This document shows positions 1 to 7,045 of a stretch of DNA of 13,748 bases, piece after piece. A program made the translations under genes and the position numbers. Under the pieces are notes generated by a model. That model made no database searches and was not told where the DNA came from. It was given only the letters and a program-made list of their open reading frames with translations. The DNA is taken from NCBI GenBank assembly GCA_046760105.1, contig JBHIDJ010000082.1, forward strand, positions 1-13,748, read 5' to 3'. The DNA comes from JBHIDJ01 sp046760105. GTDB taxonomy: Bacteria; Pseudomonadota; Gammaproteobacteria; Acidiferrobacterales; SPGG2. The first letter of the stretch is position 1; each line of letters opens with the position of its first letter.

Positions 1-491
1 TGAGACCAATAGTAAGGGTAGAATGCAACCGTGCGTTCCGGTGTCAATGAATAAATCGGTGCCCACCAATTCAATTGTTGGTACAAATTAGAACCCCAAG
101 TATCCCGGTGAAATCCGATCTTAGACACAGGACCGCCCGCGTGTGTGCCACCATGCGGCAGCACGCGTAAAAGCATCCGATCCCAGTAGTTCCGCTCTAG
201 GTCCATGCCGATTTCTTTAAGAGCAGCAGCAAACAGCTGCTTTGGTTCCGGATGTTGTTTGAATCGCTTTCGCAGGGCTAAAGTGGTGGTGAGATACGCA
301 TCGCAACTTAGCTGAAACTGCGCCTTTTCGGGCTGCGGGTAAGTAAAGGTCTCCTTGATCAGTGAATCCGCGAAAGCGCACAACTTCTGGATTGCGGGCA
401 CTTTTTTGAAAACCAACAGTCTACCTGCGTATATCAGCGCTCCACGATCGGTATCATTCAACGGATATGAAACCTGCTGTACCCACTGCAT
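1..491 (-). CDS. 2-oxoglutarate/Fe(II)-dependent oxygenase, PhyH-like (C-terminus missing)
   Basis: A minus-strand frame is open from an ATG at 491 to the left edge (163 codons seen); the C-terminus lies outside. An in-frame TAG at 503-501 makes this the first possible start. The product is soluble-looking with no signal peptide. Near residues 124-134 it reads KIGFHRDTWGS: H128 and D130 fit the HxD half of the iron-binding facial triad of phytanoyl-CoA dioxygenase-type 2OG oxygenases. The distal His and the 2OG-binding Arg would lie beyond the edge. Trp/Tyr-rich segments (NWWAPIY; AFYPYYW) follow the HxD, as in a jelly-roll core. Such enzymes hydroxylate or otherwise oxidise small substrates using O2 and 2OG. 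The gene begins 31 bp after the SDR gene stop on the same strand, so the two are probably co-transcribed. Substrate unknown; the family call rests on the HxD context only. Confidence 0.6.
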   Translation of the reverse strand, partial: MQWVQQVSYPLNDTDRGALIYAGRLLVFKKVPAIQKLCAFADSLIKETFTYPQPEKAQFQLSCDAYLTTTLALRKRFKQHPEPKQLFAAALKEIGMDLERNYWDRMLLRVLPHGGTHAGGPVSKIGFHRDTWGSNLYQQLNWWAPIYSLTPERTVAFYPYYWS

Positions 492-522
492 GCGTGAACC
501 CTAACGTCTGCGCTCTTTGCTC

Positions 523-1380
523 TTACCTATTCCTCGCCAGCGCCGCAATCGTGTCGGCGAATTTCACCTGGCTGTTGTCCTCTGGCTCATAACCGATTTT
601 TTCTCTGGCATTGGCTATGCTCCAAAACCGATGGGTATTGCCGCTAATACCATATACCACTAAAAAGGGAATACCGTTTTGGTTATCGATGTTTTCAGTC
701 TCTACCATCTTAGTGACTTGTTGGAACTGATCGCGCTGACTTAAATAAGCTCCGAGCGCGCGGTGCAACACCTTTATGTCACCTGGATTAACGTGGTCGA
801 TATCATCATCGCGTGGTGAACCGATGCGCCATTGCACGACTTCGAGCTTGTGGTCCCCCACCTTTCCTGTCGCGAATGTAAAGGCGAGCAATTCATAAGC
901 CGCCTTCGCCCAGCCGTAAAAGTTGTCGGAAAGCGGCAACAGGTCAGGTGTAACCGTATCGAACTTGCCCGCCCAAATCAGCCGTTCGTAGTGGTCCGCG
1001 GCGTGATTGGAACTGGCCACAACCACACGCCTCACATTCTCTTCCAGGCAAGTGCGGTACACATTGTAAGCCATGGCGATGTTTTGGTGTTCCGCCCAAA
1101 ACTTCGCATCGCTGTTGTCCTGCCAGGTACTGGCATCGCCGCCGGGTGTGCTCACGAAGCCACAATGAATCACCGCATCGGCACCTGCAAAATACTGACG
1201 ATAACTGTTGCGATCAGGATGCGTTAGATCGCATAGCTTGATGTCTGGCACCTTTCGACCGTCTTTGGTAGCGGCCCGTATGTCGACGGGTACCAGATGA
1301 TAGCGCTCGCTTAACCCCGTAAACATCCGTTGCGCCACGTAACCGCAGGCGCCCGTTAATACCACGCGTCTTCTCGCCAT
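523..1380 (-). CDS. NAD-dependent epimerase/dehydratase (extended SDR), uronate dehydrogenase-like
   Basis: A 285-aa cytoplasmic oxidoreductase with an N-terminal Rossmann fold. The dinucleotide loop is TGACGYVA (residues 9-16), the usual TGxxGxxG with Ala for the last Gly. D33 at the end of strand 2 favours NAD over NADP. The segment ASSNHAADHYE (about 122-132) resembles the SSNH motif of uronate dehydrogenases, and Y155-G-W-A-K159 is the catalytic YxxxK pair. The family oxidises or epimerises sugars and sugar acids; the exact substrate cannot be read. The ATG at 1380 is preceded by a good Shine-Dalgarno (AAGGAG, about 9 nt upstream), which supports the start. It is the promoter-proximal gene of a probable two-gene unit with the 2OG oxygenase, and diverges from the PLP enzyme at 1573. 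The family call is solid, the uronate link tentative. Confidence 0.85.
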   Translation of the reverse strand: MARRRVVLTGACGYVAQRMFTGLSERYHLVPVDIRAATKDGRKVPDIKLCDLTHPDRNSYRQYFAGADAVIHCGFVSTPGGDASTWQDNSDAKFWAEHQNIAMAYNVYRTCLEENVRRVVVASSNHAADHYERLIWAGKFDTVTPDLLPLSDNFYGWAKAAYELLAFTFATGKVGDHKLEVVQWRIGSPRDDDIDHVNPGDIKVLHRALGAYLSQRDQFQQVTKMVETENIDNQNGIPFLVVYGISGNTHRFWSIANAREKIGYEPEDNSQVKFADTIAALARNR

Positions 1381-1572
1381 TCTCGTTTCTCCTTAACGAC
1401 CCAGCGTTTCCGCGATCCACAAACAACCACAGAGCCACAATGGTATCTCCCAACGGTAACCGGGTCTCTTTCCCCACGATCGGCAAGGGCCCCGCGCCCC
1501 AAGCGGTTGTGCACCATAGCTTCGTGCGTGCCTTTTTCGCTAGAATCTTGACGCCACCATCCCACGAGCGTC
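1381..1572. promoter_or_regulatory. Divergent intergenic region between the SDR and PLP-enzyme genes
   Basis: These 192 bp separate two divergent start codons, so promoters for both directions must lie here or further upstream. Seen directly: an AAGGAG Shine-Dalgarno for the minus-strand gene (near 1390-1395) and a TAGAAT hexamer at 1541-1546 that could be a -10 for the plus-strand gene, without a convincing -35. No operator-like palindrome was recognised. The shared location allows, but does not prove, joint regulation. Confidence 0.4.
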
Positions 1573-2691
1573 ATGTATCTGAAAGATCTGACAACACCTG
1601 CTCTGATACTCGACCGTCGCATACTCGCCGCGAACACGGGCGCCATGACGGCACGCATGCGGCGCCATGGCGTGAATCTTAGACCGCACTTGAAGACCGC
1701 TAAATCGGCAGATGTCGCACGCCTGGCGCTTGAGGGCAACTTTGGCGGCATTACGGTCTCCACTTTGCGGGAGGCGGGCTACTTTCTCGAGCACGGCATC
1801 ACCGACATCACCTATGCCGTAGGCATGGTGCCGGCGAAGCTCGATACGGCGGCGACCCTTTGTGAAAAAGGCGCCAATCTGAAGATTCTTACCGACAACG
1901 TCGAGGTCGCCCAGGCGATCGCTGCCCATGGCGCTGCTCATCAGGTGTTGATCGAGCTCGACACCGGCGACAAGCGCGGCGGCGTTGCGCCACAAGGACC
2001 TGAGCTGGTAGAGATCGGGCGGATCCTGGATAAAGCGCCCGCAGTGACGCTCGCCGGTGTGCTGACCCACGCCGGTCACTCGTATGACTGCCGCGATGCC
2101 GATGCCGTTGCGGCGGTGGCAGAAGCAGAGCGTGCGGGTGCAGTGATGGCAGCGGAAGGACTACGGGCGGCCGGTCTGCCGTGTCCCGTGGTCAGCGTGG
2201 GCTCGACGCCCACAGCCGTCTTCGCGCGAGACCTTACCGGTGTCACGGAAATGAGGCCGGGCGTTTATATGTTCTACGACTTATTCCAAGCCGGTATTGG
2301 GGTCTGCCGGCTTGAAGACATTGCTGTAACTGTGCTTGCTTCGGTCATCGGCCAACGCCGTGCCGATAATATCTTGCTCATCGACGCCGGCGCATTGGCA
2401 CTGTCGAAAGACCGCTCCACCGCGACCTTACCCGAGGACTGTGGCTATGGGCTTGTCTGTGACGCCGAGAGCGGACAACCTATAAAAGGGCTGAGGGTAC
2501 AAACCGTGGATCAGGAGCACGGCTTCGTCACCGCAGAGCAACCGATGCCCTTCGACAAACTCCCTGTCGGAACCAAAGTGCGGATACTGCCTAACCACGC
2601 CTGTATCACGGCCGCCGCCTATGACGCCTATAACGTGATTGACGGTACTAACGAGGTTATCGCCTGGTGGTCACGTTGTAACGGTTGGTAA
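1573..2691 (+). CDS. D-serine dehydratase-like / D-threonine aldolase-family PLP enzyme
   Basis: A 372-aa fold-type III PLP enzyme with an alanine-racemase-like N-terminal barrel and a C-terminal D-serine-dehydratase-like domain. The PLP lysine is K41 in RPHLKTAKS (residues 37-45), matching the family's RPHxKT signature. Residues 340-344 read PNHAC: H342 and C344 form the His-x-Cys metal site known from the eukaryotic-type Zn-dependent D-serine dehydratases, whereas D-threonine aldolases usually carry His-x-Asp. Expected reaction: deamination of D-serine (or D-threonine) to a 2-oxo acid and ammonia, or an aldol cleavage. An in-frame TGA at 1549-1551 makes the ATG at 1573 the first start; no clear SD precedes it, only a TAGAAT -10-like box at 1541-1546. 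It diverges from the SDR/oxygenase pair across a 192-bp spacer. The superfamily is certain; the choice of D-serine over D-threonine is inferred from HxC. Confidence 0.85.
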   Translation: MYLKDLTTPALILDRRILAANTGAMTARMRRHGVNLRPHLKTAKSADVARLALEGNFGGITVSTLREAGYFLEHGITDITYAVGMVPAKLDTAATLCEKGANLKILTDNVEVAQAIAAHGAAHQVLIELDTGDKRGGVAPQGPELVEIGRILDKAPAVTLAGVLTHAGHSYDCRDADAVAAVAEAERAGAVMAAEGLRAAGLPCPVVSVGSTPTAVFARDLTGVTEMRPGVYMFYDLFQAGIGVCRLEDIAVTVLASVIGQRRADNILLIDAGALALSKDRSTATLPEDCGYGLVCDAESGQPIKGLRVQTVDQEHGFVTAEQPMPFDKLPVGTKVRILPNHACITAAAYDAYNVIDGTNEVIAWWSRCNGW

Positions 2692-2743
2692 GAGACCAGT
2701 GGCCACAATCGGTCGGTAGGCCTGCATGCTGTTCTGAAGCAGC

Positions 2744-3325
2744 CTAGAAGGCAAAAGTTATTCCGGCAAATAATCCTGTCCCGGACACTTCGATCTCATC
2801 ACCAAGATCGTCCTCCGGTTCAGACACAAACAATTTGAGTTCTGAAAAGAACCCGAGTTGGCCTCGCTGAACGCTGAGCCCACCCATCGCCTGCAGGGCG
2901 ATGCTATCGTCGGACACGGAACCACCCGGACCCTCAAAGTCAGTTGATGCAAGACCGATGCCACTACCGATGTGAAAGCGAAGCAATTTACCGATGCCGA
3001 AATACCTGCGTGCGTTAAACATCAGTGCAATAGTGTCAACGTCACCGGAGGTACCAACGTTCGAATCCCAGTCATTGCTGTAACTCAAGAACTCACCGCC
3101 GATGGCCACCTTGTCACTGACATGCCATTCACCTTCAACGCCGAACACTCCCGATGCGTCTTCATCGAAGGTAAGGTTAACACCCCCGGATAAATTCTGC
3201 GTGTCATCTGAAAACGCAAAACTACCCGTCTTGATAACGATAGTGCCGTCCGCGCTTGCAGTGGAACTAATGCCGGGCAACGTGCACATAGCGACTACCA
3301 GCAATGAAAGTAAAAAGGCTTTCAT
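2744..3325 (-). CDS. Small outer-membrane beta-barrel protein
   Basis: A 193-aa exported protein. Residues 1-25 form a signal peptide: Lys2, a hydrophobic core (FLLSLLVVAM), and an ASA site before D26. Cys14 sits inside the hydrophobic core with Met at -1, so this is not a lipobox. The mature part is rich in alternating hydrophobic/polar strands with Gly, Ser and Asp turns (for example VFGVEGEWHVSDKVAIGGEF), and ends in GLFAGITFAF with a terminal Phe, the classical BAM recognition ending of outer-membrane barrels. The size suggests an 8-strand OmpW/OmpX-like or OprF-N-like barrel. The function (porin, adhesin or structural) cannot be told. The start ATG at 3325 has only a distant AGGGAG upstream. 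It is the last gene of the minus-strand run but 254 bp from the hydrolase, so it is probably transcribed on its own. Confidence 0.75.
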   Translation of the reverse strand: MKAFLLSLLVVAMCTLPGISSTASADGTIVIKTGSFAFSDDTQNLSGGVNLTFDEDASGVFGVEGEWHVSDKVAIGGEFLSYSNDWDSNVGTSGDVDTIALMFNARRYFGIGKLLRFHIGSGIGLASTDFEGPGGSVSDDSIALQAMGGLSVQRGQLGFFSELKLFVSEPEDDLGDEIEVSGTGLFAGITFAF

Positions 3326-3548
3326 TCCGAAATGTTCCGCTCCCTGAGACAGAACTAGTCAACGTTAACACACGAAGCAAGCGAGCAGTGCGCAAGCGGT
3401 CACGGCGCACAAACCGTTCGGCGGAAAATCAATGGATCTCATCCCTAAGGCAGACGGGTTGCGCATCGATCAAGAGACCGGGTGGCGCCTGTGTGTTCGC
3501 AGGGGCCACTCAAACGCGATCCCTTAAAGCGAAAGTTCTGTATGGACA

Positions 3549-3569
3549 GGTGGCCTGTTACGGCCGACC
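3549..3569 (-). other. Hairpin just downstream of the dienelactone hydrolase gene
   Basis: On the minus strand GGT-c-GGCC, a six-base loop, then GGCC-ACC can pair as a 7-bp stem with one bulge, starting about 10 bp after the hydrolase stop. No T-run follows, so it is at best a weak or Rho-assisted terminator, or an mRNA 3' end stabiliser. The rest of the 254-bp gap (3326-3579) holds no gene I can support. Confidence 0.25.
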
Positions 3570-3579
3570 AGAGAGCGGC

Positions 3580-4284
3580 TTATTTGAAGTGTTTCGCAAA
3601 GAAATCGAGCGTTCGCGACCACGAGGTGGTACAAGCTTTTTGTCGGTAGCGTTCCGGATTTGTGAAATCCATGAAGGCATGTCCAGCGTTCGCGTACGTA
3701 TAGAACTCGTGCTCCTTGCCGCGGCGCGTAAGCTCCGCATCCAACTTGTGCATATCATCCAGCGATGGATTGGTGTCTTCCTCACCGAAATGAAACATCA
3801 GGGGACAACCGAGTTCAGCCGTCCGCGCAAGCGGGGCCTCGACTCCCTCACCCCATGGGACCATGATGTTGCCACCATAGTAGGCGACCGCAGCTTTGAA
3901 GCCGGGGTTGTCGGCAGCCATTAAATAAACAACTCGACCCCCCATACAAAAGCCGGTGATTCCTAAACGCTGATCGTCAATGGCTGAGTGTTGCCGTAAA
4001 AAATCCACTGCGGCGTTCACATCGACGATGATCTCCTTATCGAGGAGCTGTTGGCGTTTTTGCGTCGGTTCTAGATCCGGGTCCAGTCGATGGTAAAGGT
4101 CCGGGGCAACCGCCGCATATCCAGCTTCGGCGAGTTGATCCACCATCGTACAAACAAACTTGTCAACGCCGCCTGCATGTTGAATGACCACGATCGCCGC
4201 GAACGGCTCAGAAGCGCTTGGCAGATTGCCATACAACCTTATGTCTTGGCCATCTACCTCAAGGATTTCGGTAAATGATGGCAT
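3580..4284 (-). CDS. Dienelactone hydrolase family protein
   Basis: A 234-aa cytoplasmic alpha/beta hydrolase, the usual length for the carboxymethylenebutenolidase family (EC 3.1.1.45 for the classical member). The nucleophile elbow is G111-F-C113-M-G-G with the diagnostic Cys nucleophile; D170 (FGEEDTNPS) and H202 (AGHAFMDF) complete the Cys-Asp-His triad. The oxyanion-side motif is QHAGG (35-39). The classical enzyme opens dienelactone to maleylacetate in chlorocatechol breakdown, but no catechol genes are present here and many homologues have other ester or lactone substrates. The ATG at 4284 follows GAGGAA at about 7 nt, a good ribosome site. It lies 145 bp downstream of the aldo/keto reductase on the same strand; the two could be a loose operon. 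Family very sure, substrate unknown. Confidence 0.88.
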   Translation of the reverse strand: MPSFTEILEVDGQDIRLYGNLPSASEPFAAIVVIQHAGGVDKFVCTMVDQLAEAGYAAVAPDLYHRLDPDLEPTQKRQQLLDKEIIVDVNAAVDFLRQHSAIDDQRLGITGFCMGGRVVYLMAADNPGFKAAVAYYGGNIMVPWGEGVEAPLARTAELGCPLMFHFGEEDTNPSLDDMHKLDAELTRRGKEHEFYTYANAGHAFMDFTNPERYRQKACTTSWSRTLDFFAKHFK

Positions 4285-4421
4285 GATTTATTCCTCTGCA
4301 TATCGTAGACCGTCAGTAAACATTAATACTAACTAAGCCTTTTATTGGGTCTTGGCTTTTATCCAGTCTCCTCAAAACCCATCTCGCAATAAAACAAGAC
4401 GCTATCGACCCGAAACGGTAA

Positions 4422-4438
4422 CGAGCGCATCACGCTCG
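4422..4438 (-). other. Perfect hairpin spanning the aldo/keto reductase stop codon
   Basis: On the minus strand CGAGCG - TGATG - CGCTCG forms a perfect 6-bp stem with a 5-nt loop. The loop contains the TGA stop codon of the aldo/keto reductase (4432-4430). The downstream sequence TTACCGTTTC is not a true T-run, so this is a weak terminator or an mRNA-end structure rather than a clear intrinsic terminator. Confidence 0.35.
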
Positions 4439-5305
4439 AGCGAACTTCGCTTGGTCTATGGCCGCGAGCTCCTGTTCATCCAAGACGACTTTGACAGCAT
4501 TGGCCGAGTCCACGACATGCTCGGGTCTACGTGCGCCGGGAATGGGAACAACGTTCGGTCCCTGCGCCAATATCCACGCTAATACGACTGCATGCGGCGA
4601 CACGCCATGTCGCCCGGCAATGGGTTTGAGCGTTGGGTGATCCAACAAAGTCTTGTTTAGCTGCCTGCCGCCAAGGGGACTGTAGGCGAGGAATCCGATT
4701 CCGCGTCGCGTGCAATAGTCGACTACGCCGTCATCGATGGCCTGCCGGAAGAATGGATTGAGGCGATTTTGCACCGTGATGATCGGTACCATCGACTCCG
4801 CAATCTTGATCTCATCGACCGACACATTGGACAGACCGACCCACCGAATCTTTCCCTCGTGCTGTAGCTCGGCTATTACCCCGACACTATCCGTCAACGG
4901 CACTCTCGGATCAGGGGCGTGGAGTTGATACAAATCTATACAATCGACACCGAGAGCTTTAAGCGACTGCTCGCAGGCGCGCCGAAGTCTATCCGGACGG
5001 GCATCACTCTCCCAGCGCCCACGGGGGCGAGTCAAACCCCCTTTTGTGCCAACCAGTACCGACTTGTCAGCGCACGGCCATGTTTCAAGTGCTCTTGCAA
5101 TGAGGCGCTCGTTGTGGCCAATGTCGCCGTTGTCGAGGCAGTAGACGTTGGCGGTATCGATGAAAGTGACGCCGGCATCGAGCGAGGAGTGTAACACGCG
5201 AACACCAACGGTCTCATCGGGTCTGCCCTGGATCGACAACGGCATTGCACCAAATCCTATGGCAAAGACAGCAGGCGCACCGGGGCCAAGCGATCGTGTG
5301 TGCAT
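4430..5305 (-). CDS. Aldo/keto reductase
   Basis: A 291-aa TIM-barrel oxidoreductase. All four catalytic residues of the aldo/keto reductase superfamily are visible: D50 and Y55 (FIDTANVY), K88 (LVGTKGG) and H129 (LYQLHAPDP). The LGVDCIDLYQLH and GLSNVS segments are standard family blocks, and the C-terminal VPIPGARRPEHV (about residues 252-263) is the NADPH-binding loop. It reduces aldehydes or ketones, or oxidises the alcohols, with NADPH; substrate not predictable. The N-terminus is compact and no signal peptide is present. The ATG at 5305 has no obvious Shine-Dalgarno, so the start is chosen because the alignment-like N-terminus (HTRSLG) begins there. It diverges from the aminotransferase at 5490. 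It is upstream of, and co-directional with, the dienelactone-hydrolase-family gene. Confidence 0.9.
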   Translation of the reverse strand: MHTRSLGPGAPAVFAIGFGAMPLSIQGRPDETVGVRVLHSSLDAGVTFIDTANVYCLDNGDIGHNERLIARALETWPCADKSVLVGTKGGLTRPRGRWESDARPDRLRRACEQSLKALGVDCIDLYQLHAPDPRVPLTDSVGVIAELQHEGKIRWVGLSNVSVDEIKIAESMVPIITVQNRLNPFFRQAIDDGVVDYCTRRGIGFLAYSPLGGRQLNKTLLDHPTLKPIAGRHGVSPHAVVLAWILAQGPNVVPIPGARRPEHVVDSANAVKVVLDEQELAAIDQAKFARA

Positions 5306-5489
5306 GATTGCTTAAAAATGTGTAGAGAATTCGCGCCGAAAGGCGCCCTCAGGTGCTACCCGAGATTATTCTTGTTTCCGCGTACAATCATTCCACGGCT
5401 GCTGGATCATTACAACCAAGAGTGACTTTTAGCTGACTTTTCTTAATATATTCAGGCAGGTTACGCCATCACACGTAGGGGAACAAAAG
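5306..5489. promoter_or_regulatory. Divergent intergenic region with TGACTTTT direct repeats
   Basis: These 184 bp lie between the minus-strand aldo/keto reductase and the plus-strand aminotransferase. Seen directly: two exact TGACTTTT copies at 5423-5430 and 5434-5441 (11-bp period), followed at once by TAATAT (5444-5449) as a possible -10 for the plus-strand gene; GTGACT at 5422-5427 is a mediocre -35 at 16 bp. A GCGCC-GAAA-GGCGC hairpin lies at 5333-5346. AGGGGA at about 5477-5482 is the Shine-Dalgarno for the gene at 5490. Promoter assignment is tentative. Confidence 0.4.
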
Positions 5490-6725
5490 ATGAGCGATAC
5501 AACCAGGCTCGACATTGATTTCGTTCGTGGTCGCTTTCCGGGCTTGAACGACTGGGCGTTGTTCGAGAATGCCGGCGGTACGCTGGTACCACAGAGTGTG
5601 ATCGATCGTGTCGACGGTTACATGACCGACACTCAGGTACAGCCGGGCGCCGCATACCAGGCATCGGCACTCGCCACCGAGCGCGTCGCTCACAGTCAAC
5701 AACTAATGGCCAAAATGATCAACGCGGAGCTCGAAGAGCTGATCATCGGGCCATCGACGACGATGAACATCTACGTCCTCGCGCAGGCGTTGCGACACTG
5801 GTTCAAGCCGGGCGACGAACTTATTGTCACTAACCTGGATCACGAGGCGAATAGTGGTGCCTGGCGCCGTCTCGCCGACTTTGGCGTAGTCGTCAAAGAG
5901 TGGCAATTGGAGCGCGGCAGTGTGGAGCTCGGGGTCGAGACACTCAAGGGCCTGCTCACCGATAAGACCAAACTCGTCTGTTTTACGCATTGCTCGAACA
6001 TCACCGGGTCTATTCACGATGTTCAGGCGATCACCCGCCTGGTACACGATGCGGGAGCACTTGTCTGTGTCGACGCAGTGGCGTACGCGCCGCACAGGCA
6101 CCTCGATGTAAAAGCCCTCGATGTCGACTTCTACGCGTTCAGTGCCTATAAGCTGTATGGCCCCCACCTTGGTCTTCTTTACGGCAAGCGCGAGCACCTT
6201 TTGAATGCGCGCGCACAGAACCACTTCTTCATCGGGGAGCAGGACATTCCATTAAAACTCATTCCTGGGGGAGTTAATCACGAACTTACTGCGGGACTCA
6301 CCGGTATCATTGATTATTTCGATGCGGTTCACGGTCACCACTGCCGTGACAAGCAAAGCAGCCTACAAAACAAGCTCGGCCAGATATTTGAACTTGTCGC
6401 GGCGCACGAGGAAGTGCTCGCCAGCCGCTTCGTCGATTTCCTCCAGTCAAAGTCAAATGTACGGATCATCGGCCGCGCAACCGCCGATAAGACACGCCGG
6501 GTACCGACATTCTCGTTCGTTGTCGAGCACCGCGATTCAGAGGAGTTCCCCGAACGCATGCTCAACTACAAGATCGGCATCCGCGCCGGCCACTTCTATG
6601 CCCAAAGATGCATCGATGCTTTGGGGTTCACCCCGCAGAACGGTGTCGTACGGGCAAGCATGGTGCACTATAACAGCGTCGACGAAGTTGACCGCCTTAT
6701 CCGACATCTCGACGAAGTTATTTGA
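5490..6725 (+). CDS. Class V aminotransferase, cysteine desulfurase-like protein without the catalytic Cys
   Basis: A 411-aa fold-type I PLP enzyme close to the cysteine-desulfurase-like group often called the VC1184 subfamily. Visible active-site residues: H118 (NLDHEAN, ring-stacking His), D195 (VDAVAYAPH, pyridine-N Asp) and K221 (FSAYKLYGPH, PLP Schiff base). In SufS-type desulfurases the loop reads RxGHHCA with the persulfide Cys; here residues 365-371 are RAGHFYA, so Tyr370 stands at that place. The nearest Cys, C374, is four residues downstream. It therefore may not mobilise sulfur by the normal route and could be a lyase, an epimerase-like enzyme or an aminotransferase. AGGGGA about 8 nt before the ATG supports the start. 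It has no iron-sulfur assembly neighbours (no sufBCDE or iscU). Fold certain, reaction open. Confidence 0.85.
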   Translation: MSDTTRLDIDFVRGRFPGLNDWALFENAGGTLVPQSVIDRVDGYMTDTQVQPGAAYQASALATERVAHSQQLMAKMINAELEELIIGPSTTMNIYVLAQALRHWFKPGDELIVTNLDHEANSGAWRRLADFGVVVKEWQLERGSVELGVETLKGLLTDKTKLVCFTHCSNITGSIHDVQAITRLVHDAGALVCVDAVAYAPHRHLDVKALDVDFYAFSAYKLYGPHLGLLYGKREHLLNARAQNHFFIGEQDIPLKLIPGGVNHELTAGLTGIIDYFDAVHGHHCRDKQSSLQNKLGQIFELVAAHEEVLASRFVDFLQSKSNVRIIGRATADKTRRVPTFSFVVEHRDSEEFPERMLNYKIGIRAGHFYAQRCIDALGFTPQNGVVRASMVHYNSVDEVDRLIRHLDEVI

Positions 6726-7045
6726 AGGCTGCGATTACGGACAAACCGGCGTGCGATTTGCTGGCCGATGCTGCTTTTGTCCAGTTCGAGCGTAAATATC
6801 TTGCCAAGGGTCTTTCGGATGTCGCGAATTGTCAGACTAGACCGTGACGACCGGGGACGAGACTGAAATCTTTCAGTCCTTTGTCGGTTCAAAGACGACG
6901 TCGGGCATGGCAACAAAAACCTGAGTGGACGCATGGACATTCCAGCAGATTCTATATATATAGTTGCGCCCTGGCGAATCGGGAACCCAAAGCGGGGCAC
7001 TGTAGTCGAAAGATTTAGGTGTCGCCACTTCCCGTTAAACAGATC
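6726..7045. other. Intergenic region without a supportable gene: two adjacent hairpins and a promoter
   Basis: About 320 bp between the aminotransferase stop and the Slp start. I see no coding frame with recognisable protein character. It holds a perfect inverted repeat GACTGAAA-TC-TTTCAGTC at 6861-6878, directly followed by CTTTG-TCGGTT-CAAAG at 6879-6894, and a sigma70-like promoter near 6934-6962. The hairpins could end the upstream transcript or bind a regulator. Confidence 0.5.
6934..6962 (+). promoter_or_regulatory. Sigma70-like promoter for the Slp lipoprotein gene
   Basis: TGGACA at 6934-6939 and TATATA at 6957-6962 are separated by exactly 17 bp. The -10 lies within an alternating TA run (6953-6962), so the exact hexamer register is uncertain. 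Transcription would start about 75 nt before the Slp start codon. Called from sequence match only. Confidence 0.45.

Noticed and set aside
3284..3286. Cys14 of the barrel protein as a lipoprotein acylation site
   Set aside because: Residue -1 is Met and the Cys is in the middle of the hydrophobic core; the ASA signal-peptidase I site after residue 25 fits better.
3304..3924. A 206-codon plus-strand open frame covering the gap between the barrel and the hydrolase
   Set aside because: Its second half is antisense to the dienelactone hydrolase, and the product is Arg-rich with no recognisable domain.
6310..6795. A 161-codon frame inside the 3' part of the aminotransferase gene, same strand
   Set aside because: Ser/Thr/Arg-rich out-of-frame shadow of a gene with intact PLP motifs.
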